In this document: one piece after another, positions 18,455 through 26,774 of the stretch | Layout: each line of letters starts with the position of its first letter | Position numbering within the stretch: position 1 is the stretch's first letter | NCBI GenBank assembly: GCA_015057405.1 | Contig: SVEK01000007.1 | Coordinates: 28,209 to 92,208 of the forward strand | Reading direction: 5' to 3' | Source of the DNA: Lachnospiraceae bacterium | GTDB taxonomy: Bacteria > Bacillota > Clostridia > Lachnospirales > Lachnospiraceae | Length of the DNA stretch: 64,000 bases | The notes under the pieces: generated by a model | Database searches by the model: none | Told to the model about the DNA's origin: nothing | The model's input: the letters and a program-made list of their open reading frames with translations, nothing else | Made by a program: the position numbers and the translations under genes

Positions 18455-19657
18455 TTATTTATCAATAGTAACCTTACCAAATTCAACTCTATCCCACTCA
18501 TCTTCATTCAATTCGATAGTGTACTTATCAACTTCAAGTTCATCAATCTTACTTGAGAATTCCTTTTGTTCAGCATCAGATATTGCATTTGCACATTCGG
18601 ATTCATATCTTTCACTGTTGTTGTTATCTACCATCTTGAAGATATAACAGCCATTCGAATCCTGTACAACTTCTTTGCTGATTTCATCCTTCTTCATGCC
18701 CTTAATCTTAACAAGCATGTCCTCATCAAATGCAGCCACTTCATCTGTTTCAATAAAACTCTTTGTGGTGTACTTGATGTTAGTATCAGCAGGTGCCTTT
18801 GGTCCCGGAGCCGGAGTTGCTGTAGGTTCAGCAGCTGCATCACCTGAAGCAGCACTTTCAGCCTGAATATAAGTAGTAAAATCCTCAAGACCGGCAATAT
18901 CATCATAAGAAGCCTTAAGTTCTTCAACTGCTTTTTCCTTTTCAGCATCAGTCATATCTGATTCCTGACCTGCATCATCAGTTTTAGTAAATGGAATATA
19001 GTAATACTGGATATCATACTGTCTGAAATCTTCTTCACTAATATCTGCTGTAATCGCCGCATCATCAATATCAAAACTGTCAATCCAATCCTGCTTATAT
19101 CTGTCAGCAAGTGTTTTTCTCTGATAGTACTCAAGAATAAGCTGCTTAGTCAGCCCTGTCTTATTCTTAACTGTAGCTGTAAGTGATTCAAATGACTGTG
19201 TAGCATTATCTTCTGCAGCCGTAGCCTCTTCCTCGGTAAGAGTATATCCGGCAGCAACCGCTTCATTATACATCATAGCTCTCTGCATAACAGACTCAAC
19301 AGTATTATCCTTAAGCAACTCTGCATTAGTCATTCCATCAACAGATTCTGCTTCCCAATAATTACCACCATTACTTTGAGCATAATACTGATTCATATAT
19401 TCACCGGTCTGCTCTGTCATATATATATCATACATCATATCACTAAGATATATCTTCTCTCCATTAACGGTAAGAATAATCCTTGGATGTAAATCTTCCC
19501 AACAAATTAATCCGATAAGTACAACAAGTACGGCTGCGCATGCTGATACAATTGCAATACCAAGTTTACTTCTTGACTTAGCTCCTTCATTAGTTTTGTT
19601 CTTGTTGTTATCAGCCTTTTTCAACGACTGATTAGAAACACGTTTTGCTGAATTCAT
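18455..19657 (-). CDS. PrsA/SurA-like membrane-anchored foldase, no clear PPIase domain
   Basis: The 400-residue protein has a basic N-terminus, one membrane segment (LGIAIVSACAAVLVVLIGLICW, ~33-54) and an extracellular part. That part starts with a SurA_N/PrsA-like region (ILTVNGEKIYLSDMMYDIYM... NTVESVMQRAMMYNEAVAAGYTLTEEEATAAE). A Pro/Ala-rich linker (AAEPTATPAPGPKAPADT) interrupts the C-terminal half, which has the strand-helix pattern of a parvulin remnant (FKMVDNNNSERYESE) without an obvious full active site. PrsA-type proteins help secreted proteins fold. It lies upstream of purL with only 22 nt between and behind a promoter at 19694-19721, so the two may share a transcript, an odd functional pairing. 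Confidence 0.7.
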   Translation of the reverse strand: MNSAKRVSNQSLKKADNNKNKTNEGAKSRSKLGIAIVSACAAVLVVLIGLICWEDLHPRIILTVNGEKIYLSDMMYDIYMTEQTGEYMNQYYAQSNGGNYWEAESVDGMTNAELLKDNTVESVMQRAMMYNEAVAAGYTLTEEEATAAEDNATQSFESLTATVKNKTGLTKQLILEYYQRKTLADRYKQDWIDSFDIDDAAITADISEEDFRQYDIQYYYIPFTKTDDAGQESDMTDAEKEKAVEELKASYDDIAGLEDFTTYIQAESAASGDAAAEPTATPAPGPKAPADTNIKYTTKSFIETDEVAAFDEDMLVKIKGMKKDEISKEVVQDSNGCYIFKMVDNNNSERYESECANAISDAEQKEFSSKIDELEVDKYTIELNEDEWDRVEFGKVTIDK

Positions 19658-19693
19658 TTTTAACCTTTCCTTTCATGTAAGTATATCATATAT

Positions 19694-19721
19694 ATTCTAC
19701 CTTAAATAAAAAATAAGTCAA
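19694..19721 (-). promoter_or_regulatory. Promoter of the foldase-purL unit
   Basis: Minus-strand TTGACT (19721-19716) and TAGAAT (19699-19694), 16-base spacer, about 37 bases before the foldase start. Confidence 0.6.
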
Positions 19722-19796
19722 GGATTTCACAATATATTTATAAGGTCGATTCACACAAATATATACTTTATATATTGAAGGATATATTTCTCTTAA

Positions 19797-20315
19797 TTAC
19801 TGCCGGAATTTTATACGAGGCAATATTAATTTTGAAATAAATCCTATGACTACTCCTGAAATGCTTCCGGAAATTAACAGCACCGGCAGGTAATACAACA
19901 CAGCATTATTATTAATTAAAATAAGTGCAACCAAAAGTTGCCCGACATTATGTAGTACACCACCTGTTGCACTAACCCCCACAATCGAAAATAATCCGGT
20001 TCTTTTAGCAAAATACATTCCCAGGAAACTCAAAAAGCCGCCGGCAAGACAATAAATCAACGTTACAACATTACCGAAAAGAAATCCTGAAAGAACATTT
20101 CTAACAATCAGAATAAACACGACCTCTCCTGTTGAAAAAAGGTACATACTTATTACAATGATTATATTGGCAAGACCAAGCTTGATTCCCGGAATTCCCG
20201 GTTGAACAGGTATTAACATCTCTAAATACCCAAATATCATTGCAAGCGCCGAAAATAATCCCACTCGGGCAATCCTTGCTGCCGTTAGTCTGTTTTCTTC
20301 TTTATTCTCCGACAT
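19797..20315 (-). CDS. Gx transporter / heptaprenyl diphosphate synthase component I family (EetB-like)
   Basis: The ~172-residue integral membrane protein has five hydrophobic segments and glycine-rich loops (LIPVQPGIPGIKLGLANIIIVISMYLF, GNVVTLIYCLAGGFLSFLGMYF, VSATGGVLHNVGQLLVALILI). This is the pattern of the family named heptaprenyl diphosphate synthase component I or Gx transporter. Three consecutive ATGs follow GGAGA; the third (20315) has the best spacing. In Listeria and relatives a member (EetB) sits with ApbE and a NusG-domain-II protein in the extracellular electron transfer locus, the same company as here. Confidence 0.8.
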   Translation of the reverse strand: MSENKEENRLTAARIARVGLFSALAMIFGYLEMLIPVQPGIPGIKLGLANIIIVISMYLFSTGEVVFILIVRNVLSGFLFGNVVTLIYCLAGGFLSFLGMYFAKRTGLFSIVGVSATGGVLHNVGQLLVALILINNNAVLYYLPVLLISGSISGVVIGFISKLILPRIKFRQ

Positions 20316-20327
20316 CATCATTCTCCA

Positions 20328-20792
20328 TTATCTTGATATGGCATCCACATTCGCATCCAGCTCGTCTTCGCCAGCGTCTGCAGCTTCAGTTCCTTCCAAC
20401 TCATCTTCGCCGGTATCTGTACATATCTCAACTACGATACGGTTTGGCAGACATATTATACTTTCGTTGATGTTTTTAATCGCACCTGTTTTGACGCAGT
20501 ATTTATCCGGGCAATCTGCTTCTTTCATAAACACCTGATTATCAGCTATCACAATTGTGTTGCAGTAATTATCATCAAATATATCGAAAACTCTGTCTTC
20601 ACTCAGCGGATACTTACCGTACTCCTTATTATTAAGGGTGACGACAACCAGCTTTTGACTATCGCCATGGTTATCTTTAATAAAATGAATTGCAACAGCT
20701 GTTAACATTGCAATTACAAAAATAATAATAACAAGCAGAACATCATACTTTTTTACATTATTCGCATAAATCTCATTTTGTTCTTTCTTCAT
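20328..20792 (-). CDS. NusG domain II protein (EetA-like)
   Basis: The 154-residue protein has one N-terminal membrane anchor (YDVLLVIIIFVIAMLTAVAIHFI). An extracellular NusG-domain-II fold follows (VVTLNNKEYGKYPLSEDRVFDIF ... NTIVIADNQVFMKEADCPDKYCVKTGAIKNINESIICLPNRIVVEI), including the family's CPDKYC cysteine pair. An Asp/Glu/Ala tail ends it. The start overlaps the end of apbE by 20 bases, and the Gx-transporter gene follows after about 12 bases. Members of this family accompany ApbE flavin transferases and are thought to work with surface flavoproteins. The role in this organism is inferred from the gene set. Confidence 0.85.
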   Translation of the reverse strand: MKKEQNEIYANNVKKYDVLLVIIIFVIAMLTAVAIHFIKDNHGDSQKLVVVTLNNKEYGKYPLSEDRVFDIFDDNYCNTIVIADNQVFMKEADCPDKYCVKTGAIKNINESIICLPNRIVVEICTDTGEDELEGTEAADAGEDELDANVDAISR

Positions 20793-21822
20793 CTACTATA
20801 ATCACCTTTTGTTCTGACTTAAAATTATCGGCAATACCGTTACTAACATAAACATCTCCCGCATCATCACATATGACAAAATCAAACAAAGCCCGGTTGC
20901 TTTGCCATATATTGATGGTTTTATCAATGCCAAGGATGTAAAATGCAGTGGACAAGCCGTCTGCCAGTGTCGCATTCTCGCTAATTACAGAAACGGACAA
21001 TAACCCACTGTCGGATGGTCTACCCGTTGTCGGGTCTATAATATGATGATATATTTTACCATTTTTTTTGAAATATCGCTCATAAGCACCAGAAGTTATT
21101 ACTGCCTTATCACTAACAGAGACTGTACCAAGATAAGCTCCGTCAATTGTGCTATTATCGGGATTCTCTATTGCAACATTCCACAAAGAACCATCCGTTT
21201 TATGACCTAGACAAAATACATTGCCGCCAAGATTAATAATTCCGCTTTTTATTTCTGACTTTCTCCAATGGTTGATAATTTCATCTGAAACATATCCTTT
21301 TGCAATTCCACCCATGTCAATTTTCATTCCGTCAATCTCATAAGAAATCTTACTTTTTTCATGGTCTACAAGTATACTGTCCATACCCAGAAAATTCTTG
21401 CACTTTGATATTGCTTCATCATCCGGCACATTATACTCATCGCTCCCGAATCCCCACAACTGTTTTAAAGGATACGTTGTAATATCAAATGCTCCATCAG
21501 TCATACTATGTATTTTCTTAGAATAATCAATCATATATATAAGCTCTTTTGACACATCTCCTACACCCTTCGTATTAAGTGTATATATCAGACTATTCTT
21601 ATCAGTAACCGATAACATATTGTCGTATTGGGTGATAATATTCTTAGCTTCACTAACAGCTTCCAAAGCACCCTCTCCATATGCTGTTACAGTCATATAG
21701 GTATCCATTGCAAAAATCTTTTCCGTGCTCTCGGCTGATTCAAACGAATCACCACAACCGGTCAGAACAATACCTAATATCAGCAAAACAGGCAGAATTC
21801 TCACAAAATTGCCTAATAACAT
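20773..21822 (-). CDS. apbE: FAD:protein FMN transferase (ApbE), lipoprotein
   Basis: I start at the ATG at 21822, which gives a lipoprotein signal with lipobox (VLLILGIVLTGC, about residues 11-22). The longer open frame only overlaps cpsD in another frame. The ~349-residue protein shows ApbE motifs: MDTYMTVTAYG, IDMGGIAKGYVSDEI, GIINLGGNVFCLG, AVITSGAYERYF, and YHHIIDPTTGRPSDSG with ATLADGLSTAFYILG at the metal and flavin site. It attaches FMN covalently to threonine in extracytoplasmic flavoproteins. It is followed directly by the NusG-II and Gx-transporter genes; a terminator upstream separates it from cpsD. Confidence 0.92.
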   Translation of the reverse strand: MLLGNFVRILPVLLILGIVLTGCGDSFESAESTEKIFAMDTYMTVTAYGEGALEAVSEAKNIITQYDNMLSVTDKNSLIYTLNTKGVGDVSKELIYMIDYSKKIHSMTDGAFDITTYPLKQLWGFGSDEYNVPDDEAISKCKNFLGMDSILVDHEKSKISYEIDGMKIDMGGIAKGYVSDEIINHWRKSEIKSGIINLGGNVFCLGHKTDGSLWNVAIENPDNSTIDGAYLGTVSVSDKAVITSGAYERYFKKNGKIYHHIIDPTTGRPSDSGLLSVSVISENATLADGLSTAFYILGIDKTINIWQSNRALFDFVICDDAGDVYVSNGIADNFKSEQKVIIVDEERTK

Positions 21823-21848
21823 CTTTGCTCGATTAAAACGAAATTTCT

Positions 21849-21891
21849 TAAAAAGGAAATAAAGTCCATCCCAAACTACGGGATGAACTTT
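21849..21891 (-). terminator. Terminator between cpsD and apbE
   Basis: On the minus strand AAAGTTCATCCC (21891-21880) pairs with GGGATGGACTTT (21872-21861), one wobble, around a seven-base loop. A T-rich stretch (ATTTCCTTTTT) follows. It begins eight bases after the cpsD stop, so it should end the polysaccharide operon or attenuate entry into apbE. Confidence 0.8.
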
Positions 21892-21898
21892 TAATCTA

Positions 21899-22663
21899 TT
21901 ATTCACTGTCGTTACCATATTCACCATATTTTTCATATCTTCCATAATAACCATAACGCTTATATTTGCCACCATAATATCTCTTCTTATAATATCCGTT
22001 ATAATAACCGCTATAATATCCTTTATGGCTTGTATCAACCTTATTAAGAATAACACCAAGAATCTTGCACTCTGCAATCTCAAGCTGCTTCTTAACATCC
22101 TGTGCAAATCTGTAGCTTATCGCATTACTTTCAATAACGAGTATAGTTCCGTCACACCATTTAGTAAGAATAGCTGCGTCAATGACCGAGCCCAGTGGCG
22201 GTGCATCAATAATAATATAATCATATTCTTCCCTAAGGGAATTAATCATTGATTCGAAATAATGATTACCAAGAAGCTCTGTAGGATTAGGTGTTACAGG
22301 TCCTGCAAATATGGCAAACATATTTTCAATGTTAGTTGCACATATTGTATCTTCAAGTTTTGCCTGCCCTGAAAGATAATGGGAAAGACCCTTAATAGGC
22401 TGGGCTGAAGTAATGCCGTGACGACCTACAAGAACTGATTTTCTAAGGTCAGCATCAATAAGAATAACTTTCTTATTGTCCTCAGCAAGAGCCTGGGATA
22501 ATCTCATTCCAACAGTTGACTTTCCTTCGTTAGGAGTACAACTTGTAAGTAAAATAACCTTAACAGAGTCTCCGCAAAATGAAATGTTAGTTCTAAGTGT
22601 CTTATATGCTTCGTTTATACTATATTCAAGTGTATCTAATTTACCAATCTCAACTTTATTCAC
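21899..22663 (-). CDS. cpsD: CpsD/CapB family tyrosine-protein kinase with Tyr-rich tail
   Basis: The 254-residue BY-kinase has Walker A (LLTSCTPNEGKSTVGMRLSQAL, ~37-58), Walker A' (VILIDADLRKSVLVG, ~68-82) and Walker B (YDYIIIDAPPLGSVIDAAILT). Its last ~40 residues contain 15 tyrosines in runs such as GYYSGYYNGYY, the autophosphorylation cluster. It works with the Wzz-like membrane adaptor encoded just upstream to control exopolysaccharide export and length, and CpsB reverses the phosphorylation. The start is GTG at 22663 behind GGAGGG. It is the last gene of the cpsB-wzz-cpsD run and ends in an intrinsic terminator. Confidence 0.94.
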   Translation of the reverse strand: MNKVEIGKLDTLEYSINEAYKTLRTNISFCGDSVKVILLTSCTPNEGKSTVGMRLSQALAEDNKKVILIDADLRKSVLVGRHGITSAQPIKGLSHYLSGQAKLEDTICATNIENMFAIFAGPVTPNPTELLGNHYFESMINSLREEYDYIIIDAPPLGSVIDAAILTKWCDGTILVIESNAISYRFAQDVKKQLEIAECKILGVILNKVDTSHKGYYSGYYNGYYKKRYYGGKYKRYGYYGRYEKYGEYGNDSE

Positions 22664-22681
22664 AGTTCTAACCCTCCTTCT

Positions 22682-23467
22682 TTACTTCGCTGACTTTTTA
22701 TTCTTTTTAAAACGCCGCTTCATAATAGTAAAGAATGAATCACCTTTTCTTCTCTTTCTATTGTCCCTTCTAATATCAGCCTCCGAACCCTCACTGATAG
22801 GAATCGCAGCCAAAGTATTAAGGTTAAGATACTTCTCAATATCTTCAGCAGAATGAATAGTGTCATCCATAAGATGGGCTACAATAATCACACCACTTGC
22901 AAACATAAAACCAAGTATTCCTGCAATTGCAACATTTTTCACAAGACTAGGGCTGACCGGAACCGTATCAACCTTACCCTTTTCAAAAATATTAGGTCTG
23001 TCCATCTTCATAACTTCTTCTATACGATTACAGGAAACTTCTGTCAATTCATCAGCAAGTATCTTGGCAATTCCCGGATCCCCATACGTAACAGTAATAT
23101 TAAGAATACGCGTATCAGACGGATTAGAAACGGTTATCAGACTCTTAAACTGCTTAACCGAAAGCTCATTCTCCTTCTTGAGATTTTTGATAACAGTCTC
23201 TAACACGGTAGGACTGGTAATCAATTCGATGTAATCGCTTGTAAGTGTTGCTCCAATCTGCAGATCTGCATATGATAATACAGACTCTTTCGTAAGAACG
23301 TATACACTTGAGGTTGACGAATATTTTGGATTAATCAGGTACTTAGTTCCAACACCTGCCGCCACCGCAAAGATAATTGCTACAAACAAAATAAATACCA
23401 ATCTTCTTTTTATTACAAACAATATCTCCATTAAATCAATCTGTACTTCTTCGTTATGCTGTTCCAT
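22682..23467 (-). CDS. Wzz/YveK-type chain-length regulator (kinase adaptor)
   Basis: The 261-residue protein has two membrane segments (LVFILFVAIIFAVAAGVGTKYLI at ~32-54 and NVAIAGILGFMFASGVIIVAHLMDD at ~180-204) flanking an extracellular Wzz domain that starts PKYSSTSSVYVLT. The proline-rich PVSPSLVK lies just before the second helix. The cytoplasmic tail (SEGSEADIRRDNRKRRKGDSFFTIMKRRFKKNKKSAK) is basic. This is the activator partner of CpsD-type kinases. It lies 18 nt upstream of cpsD and 35 nt downstream of cpsB. GGGGAG precedes the ATG. Confidence 0.9.
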   Translation of the reverse strand: MEQHNEEVQIDLMEILFVIKRRLVFILFVAIIFAVAAGVGTKYLINPKYSSTSSVYVLTKESVLSYADLQIGATLTSDYIELITSPTVLETVIKNLKKENELSVKQFKSLITVSNPSDTRILNITVTYGDPGIAKILADELTEVSCNRIEEVMKMDRPNIFEKGKVDTVPVSPSLVKNVAIAGILGFMFASGVIIVAHLMDDTIHSAEDIEKYLNLNTLAAIPISEGSEADIRRDNRKRRKGDSFFTIMKRRFKKNKKSAK

Positions 23468-23502
23468 AATCTTTCTCCCCTAATTTGCTAAAGTATATCT
23501 TA

Positions 23503-24228
23503 TCACAAAAACTGATTGTTTTGCAACCTTTCAGGATTAGTAAATAATATTCTTTCAAGATACCTTTCAGGTGTTTTCTTTTTAATGACCTCTACAGCCT
23601 GCTTCATAAGCGGAGCTCTCCACTTAACCCTGTGACAGTCACTTCCAAGAAAATGAATATATCCTTCCCTAATCAGTTTTCTGCAAAACTTAGCCTCCGC
23701 ACTAAATTTTGTCATAACGGAGGATGTATTAATCTGCAGAGCAACTCCCAATTCCCTCAAAGACAATATGTCATTATAATTCTTATTAAGACAATAATAT
23801 CTTTCAATATGGGCAAGTATCGGTCTGTAACCTGCATTGATTATTGCGGACAGCCCTTTATACATTTCCTTAAATGACACCTCATAGTCAAATTCTAAAA
23901 GAACATATCTGGTATCTCCCATAGTACGTGCCTTACCACATTTTAAATCCTCAACAGCTGAAGATGAATATGTAATCTCATTGCCAAGAATCAGTTTAAT
24001 TCCTTCGTCTCCTATCCCTTTTGCAACACCGGACAATTCATTAAACTTTTCAACAAGACTATCACTATTATACTTCTCTTTCCCGGAGCCGTAATGAGGC
24101 GTCACGTACATAACACGTACACCTTCCTCATAAGCCATTGAAAGCATCTGCACAGACTCTTCTAAAGACTGCGAGCCATCATCGACTCCGTATAATATAT
24201 GCGAGTGAATATCAACATATCCGCCCAT
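23503..24228 (-). CDS. cpsB: CpsB/CapC-type tyrosine-protein phosphatase (PHP fold)
   Basis: The 241-residue protein begins with the PHP metal motif VDIHSHILYGVDDGS and has further metal ligands in YVTPHYG, PILAHIERYY and FLGSDCHRVKW, as in YwqE/CpsB manganese phosphatases. It dephosphorylates the tyrosine cluster of CpsD. An upstream ATG at 24246 exists, but GGGAGGA is placed for the ATG at 24228. The cpsB-wzz-cpsD order is typical of exopolysaccharide operons; no glycosyltransferase gene is present in the window, so the module may act on a locus elsewhere. Confidence 0.93.
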   Translation of the reverse strand: MGGYVDIHSHILYGVDDGSQSLEESVQMLSMAYEEGVRVMYVTPHYGSGKEKYNSDSLVEKFNELSGVAKGIGDEGIKLILGNEITYSSSAVEDLKCGKARTMGDTRYVLLEFDYEVSFKEMYKGLSAIINAGYRPILAHIERYYCLNKNYNDILSLRELGVALQINTSSVMTKFSAEAKFCRKLIREGYIHFLGSDCHRVKWRAPLMKQAVEVIKKKTPERYLERILFTNPERLQNNQFL

Positions 24229-24317
24229 TATTAATTCCTCCCACAAGATTCATCCGAACCTTTCAATAAATCTAATTAGAAAACACAGATATTAATCTTA
24301 TACATTAAAATCCATAC

Positions 24318-25181
24318 TTATATGCTATTCTTCCTCATATATGATGTTATCATAAGCATAACAAGTAACACCACAAAACCTGCCATACACACATACAATC
24401 CCTGCGAAAAAGAATTGTCTATATATAATCGTATAACATTGTAATATGAATCCTGACTGTCAGGAAGACTCTTCAAAACAGAATCCTTAAATAGCGTATT
24501 CACTATTATAGCAAGAACTACCCCTGATATCAAACCATAATTCACATATCTTATTCCTCTGTACTTTTTTCGATGTAAAATTAACAGCATCATAAGACAA
24601 ATAACTATAACAGCACCACAAACCGGAACAATTACTTTTGCTGTTCCTTTGTATTTTTCTGAATAAGCTTTAAAATAGTCGGCATATTCAAACCGAACTA
24701 AAGAAGCATATCTTGCAGATGCTATTTTCACAAATTTATCTGTCGAGTCTGCAAGCTCCTGTCCGCCTTCAACACCTTTATCAGAAAAATAAGATGCAAT
24801 ATTACTACTAAGGGCATTTTCAAATTCTGAAGTATCAACCGACGCATCATTATTATTTAAAGTTTGTTCAATATATGCATCAACATCCAAAACTATTCTT
24901 CTCCAGTCTACCACCCCTTCAGCGATACTGTCAGGAATATCGGCTTCCTTAAGTTGTTCCTTTAGTTGATTATTAACTTTTTCATATAATCCGTCATAAT
25001 ACGATGCCGCATTGATACTGCGTTTAAGTATATCCACATCACAAATTCCAAGATTCACGGTAATCGCAAGTAACATAATGGCTGTTGACATCGCAACAAT
25101 CAATGCTATCAGAAAACTGACAATCCCCTTTCCTCTGTAATACTTACGACTATGATGTTTATGACTACTCTTACTGCTCAT
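24318..25181 (-). CDS. Unrecognised membrane protein next to sortase
   Basis: I do not recognise this family. The 287-residue protein has a basic N-terminus with several His (SSHKHHSRKYYRGKG) and a first membrane helix (IVSFLIALIVAMSTAIMLLAITVNLG). An extracellular domain of ~120 residues without cysteines follows (EKVNNQLKEQLKEADIPDSIAEGVVDWRRIVLDVDAYIEQTLNNN...). Three more helices lie at the C-terminus. The start at 25181 (GGAGGTGA upstream) overlaps the sortase stop by 11 bases, so the two are coupled and probably act together at the membrane. Confidence 0.75.
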   Translation of the reverse strand: MSSKSSHKHHSRKYYRGKGIVSFLIALIVAMSTAIMLLAITVNLGICDVDILKRSINAASYYDGLYEKVNNQLKEQLKEADIPDSIAEGVVDWRRIVLDVDAYIEQTLNNNDASVDTSEFENALSSNIASYFSDKGVEGGQELADSTDKFVKIASARYASLVRFEYADYFKAYSEKYKGTAKVIVPVCGAVIVICLMMLLILHRKKYRGIRYVNYGLISGVVLAIIVNTLFKDSVLKSLPDSQDSYYNVIRLYIDNSFSQGLYVCMAGFVVLLVMLMITSYMRKNSI

Positions 25182-25914
25182 GACCTTCACCTCCGCGATT
25201 AGACTCTACTTTTTTACCGGATACGAAGTCACAGATTACGATAAACTTTTGGGTCCGTTCCTCATTAATCTCCCCAAATGGATAGCAGGTATACAACACA
25301 AGTTGTTCTGTATCTTCCTTAATCTCATAAGAAGAAGTTTCAACCACTTTGCATTCGGCCACCTTGTATGCATAATTACCATATACTGTCATAACCTTTA
25401 CTTCCATACCTGCTTCTATATTTTCAATCGGTGCAAAAAATGTTGTGTCATGAGCACCAACAAGTACTGTTTTTCCCTGGCCCGGAAAATATGATAATAC
25501 CGAATGACCTGCTCCTTTTTTTAATATGGCGTCCGAATCATCATAATACAACGGAACATCCAATTCGATATCTTCACACACAATCTTTCCATACATTTCA
25601 CCTGCCAAAGGTGCAACCCATTCATTTTCAACCTCGGCATCCGAAGAACCGTCTGTATTACCGTCCGAAGTATCCTCACCCGCATCAATACCAGCAGATA
25701 TCAGTTTATCATCAAATATATTGTCAGTGATTGCAGCAGCATTATCATAATCACCACCGGGAACTCCCTTGATAACAGAATACTCAATGTCTGAAATCAA
25801 CAAATCAGTCAAGGGTTTTCCGGCAACAAAATACAACCCGATTCCAATCAAAATTATGGCTCCGGGTATCAGAATATATCTAACAATCCGTTGCTCATTA
25901 CGACCCATAAACAT
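25171..25914 (-). CDS. Class D sortase
   Basis: The 247-residue protein has an N-terminal membrane anchor (YILIPGAIILIGIGLYFVAG) and a Ser/Asp-rich spacer. The sortase domain has the catalytic His in TVLVGAHDTTFFAPIENI (about 155), Cys in LVLYTCYPFG (about 210) and Arg in ERTQKFIVIC. The TLVGAHDT/TCYPFG signatures fit class D. Sortases cleave sorting motifs of exported proteins and attach them to cell wall or pilins. AAGGAGAG precedes the ATG. It is encoded between a small secreted protein with a tail-anchor (25997-26626) and a membrane protein it overlaps. Confidence 0.92.
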   Translation of the reverse strand: MFMGRNEQRIVRYILIPGAIILIGIGLYFVAGKPLTDLLISDIEYSVIKGVPGGDYDNAAAITDNIFDDKLISAGIDAGEDTSDGNTDGSSDAEVENEWVAPLAGEMYGKIVCEDIELDVPLYYDDSDAILKKGAGHSVLSYFPGQGKTVLVGAHDTTFFAPIENIEAGMEVKVMTVYGNYAYKVAECKVVETSSYEIKEDTEQLVLYTCYPFGEINEERTQKFIVICDFVSGKKVESNRGGEGHEQ

Positions 25915-25996
25915 AATTATCTCTCCTTGTTTATTAAAGACTCGTCATCATTTTATCATCCGCATCGGCACAATCGCCCACACATAAGGCATTCAT

Positions 25997-26626
25997 TTAC
26001 TTCCTGCGACGGATAAATCTTCTGTGACAAACATATGATATGCAATAAATACATAATACAACTAACAAAGTAGCAATAACGCGGATGAATACATAAGTAC
26101 TCTTAATACTATACCCTGTATTTTTCATATTGCCGCTAAATGACGCCACTTTGTCACCTGAAGTATCATTTACATCAACCGAACCGTCAGGATTATTAAC
26201 AATTGCCGGCACTTTTGTAGGTGCCGGTGTTTTGTCAGGCTTAGGTTCTTCCGTTTTTTTAGGTTTTTTTGTCTTTTGAGGCTTGTCATCATTATCAGAA
26301 CCCTCATTATCACCACCTGATATCTTCACAATATAGCCTTCACGAACACCGGTGGCAACATTAGCATATATCTTACTTATTGCTGCATCTGCCTGAGCCG
26401 CAGTAAGGTCAACACCATCTTTGCTAAGGTACGACGTAAGCTGTCCGACATATCCTGCGGCCGCCTTATACATCTCACCATCATATTCAAATGTTCCGCT
26501 TGCAACACCAATAACTCTGGATTCATTGCCATTGATACCACCAGATGCTTTTATACTAAATGTATTATCGGCAAATAAGAGAATAACTGCCGACAATAAC
26601 GTCAAAAATCTCTTTTTAGATTTCAA
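25997..26626 (-). CDS. Small secreted protein with C-terminal membrane anchor; candidate sortase substrate
   Basis: I start at a TTG (26626) preceded by AAGAGGTGAT; the longer GTG start has no usable spacing. The 209-residue product has a signal peptide (KSKKRFLTLLSAVILLFADNTFSIKA) and a ~90-residue domain (RVIGVASGTFEYDGEMYKAAAGYVGQLTSYL...). A Lys/Pro/Thr linker (KTKKPKKTEEPKPDKTPAPTK) follows. The end is NMKNTGYSIKSTY, then a hydrophobic helix (VFIRVIATLLVVLCIYCISYVC) and a basic tail (HRRFIRRRK). That C-terminus has the layout of a cell-wall sorting signal, but with KNTG in place of LPxTG. It is directly upstream of the sortase gene. The family is unknown to me. Confidence 0.7.
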   Translation of the reverse strand: MKSKKRFLTLLSAVILLFADNTFSIKASGGINGNESRVIGVASGTFEYDGEMYKAAAGYVGQLTSYLSKDGVDLTAAQADAAISKIYANVATGVREGYIVKISGGDNEGSDNDDKPQKTKKPKKTEEPKPDKTPAPTKVPAIVNNPDGSVDVNDTSGDKVASFSGNMKNTGYSIKSTYVFIRVIATLLVVLCIYCISYVCHRRFIRRRK

Positions 26627-26774
26627 ATCAACATCACCTCTTAATAACACATTTTCATGTACAATTACATATGTCGCCACTCCTCAAAACTAAATCAAAT
26701 AATTATACGACACATTGCATAAAGTTATATCGACAACTTTTAGCTTAGTACTTATTACATTATTTTACAAGTGA

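Noticed and set aside
21823..22107. A 95-residue N-terminal extension of ApbE.
   Set aside because: That segment overlaps cpsD in another frame and crosses the terminator; the ATG at 21822 gives a proper lipoprotein signal.
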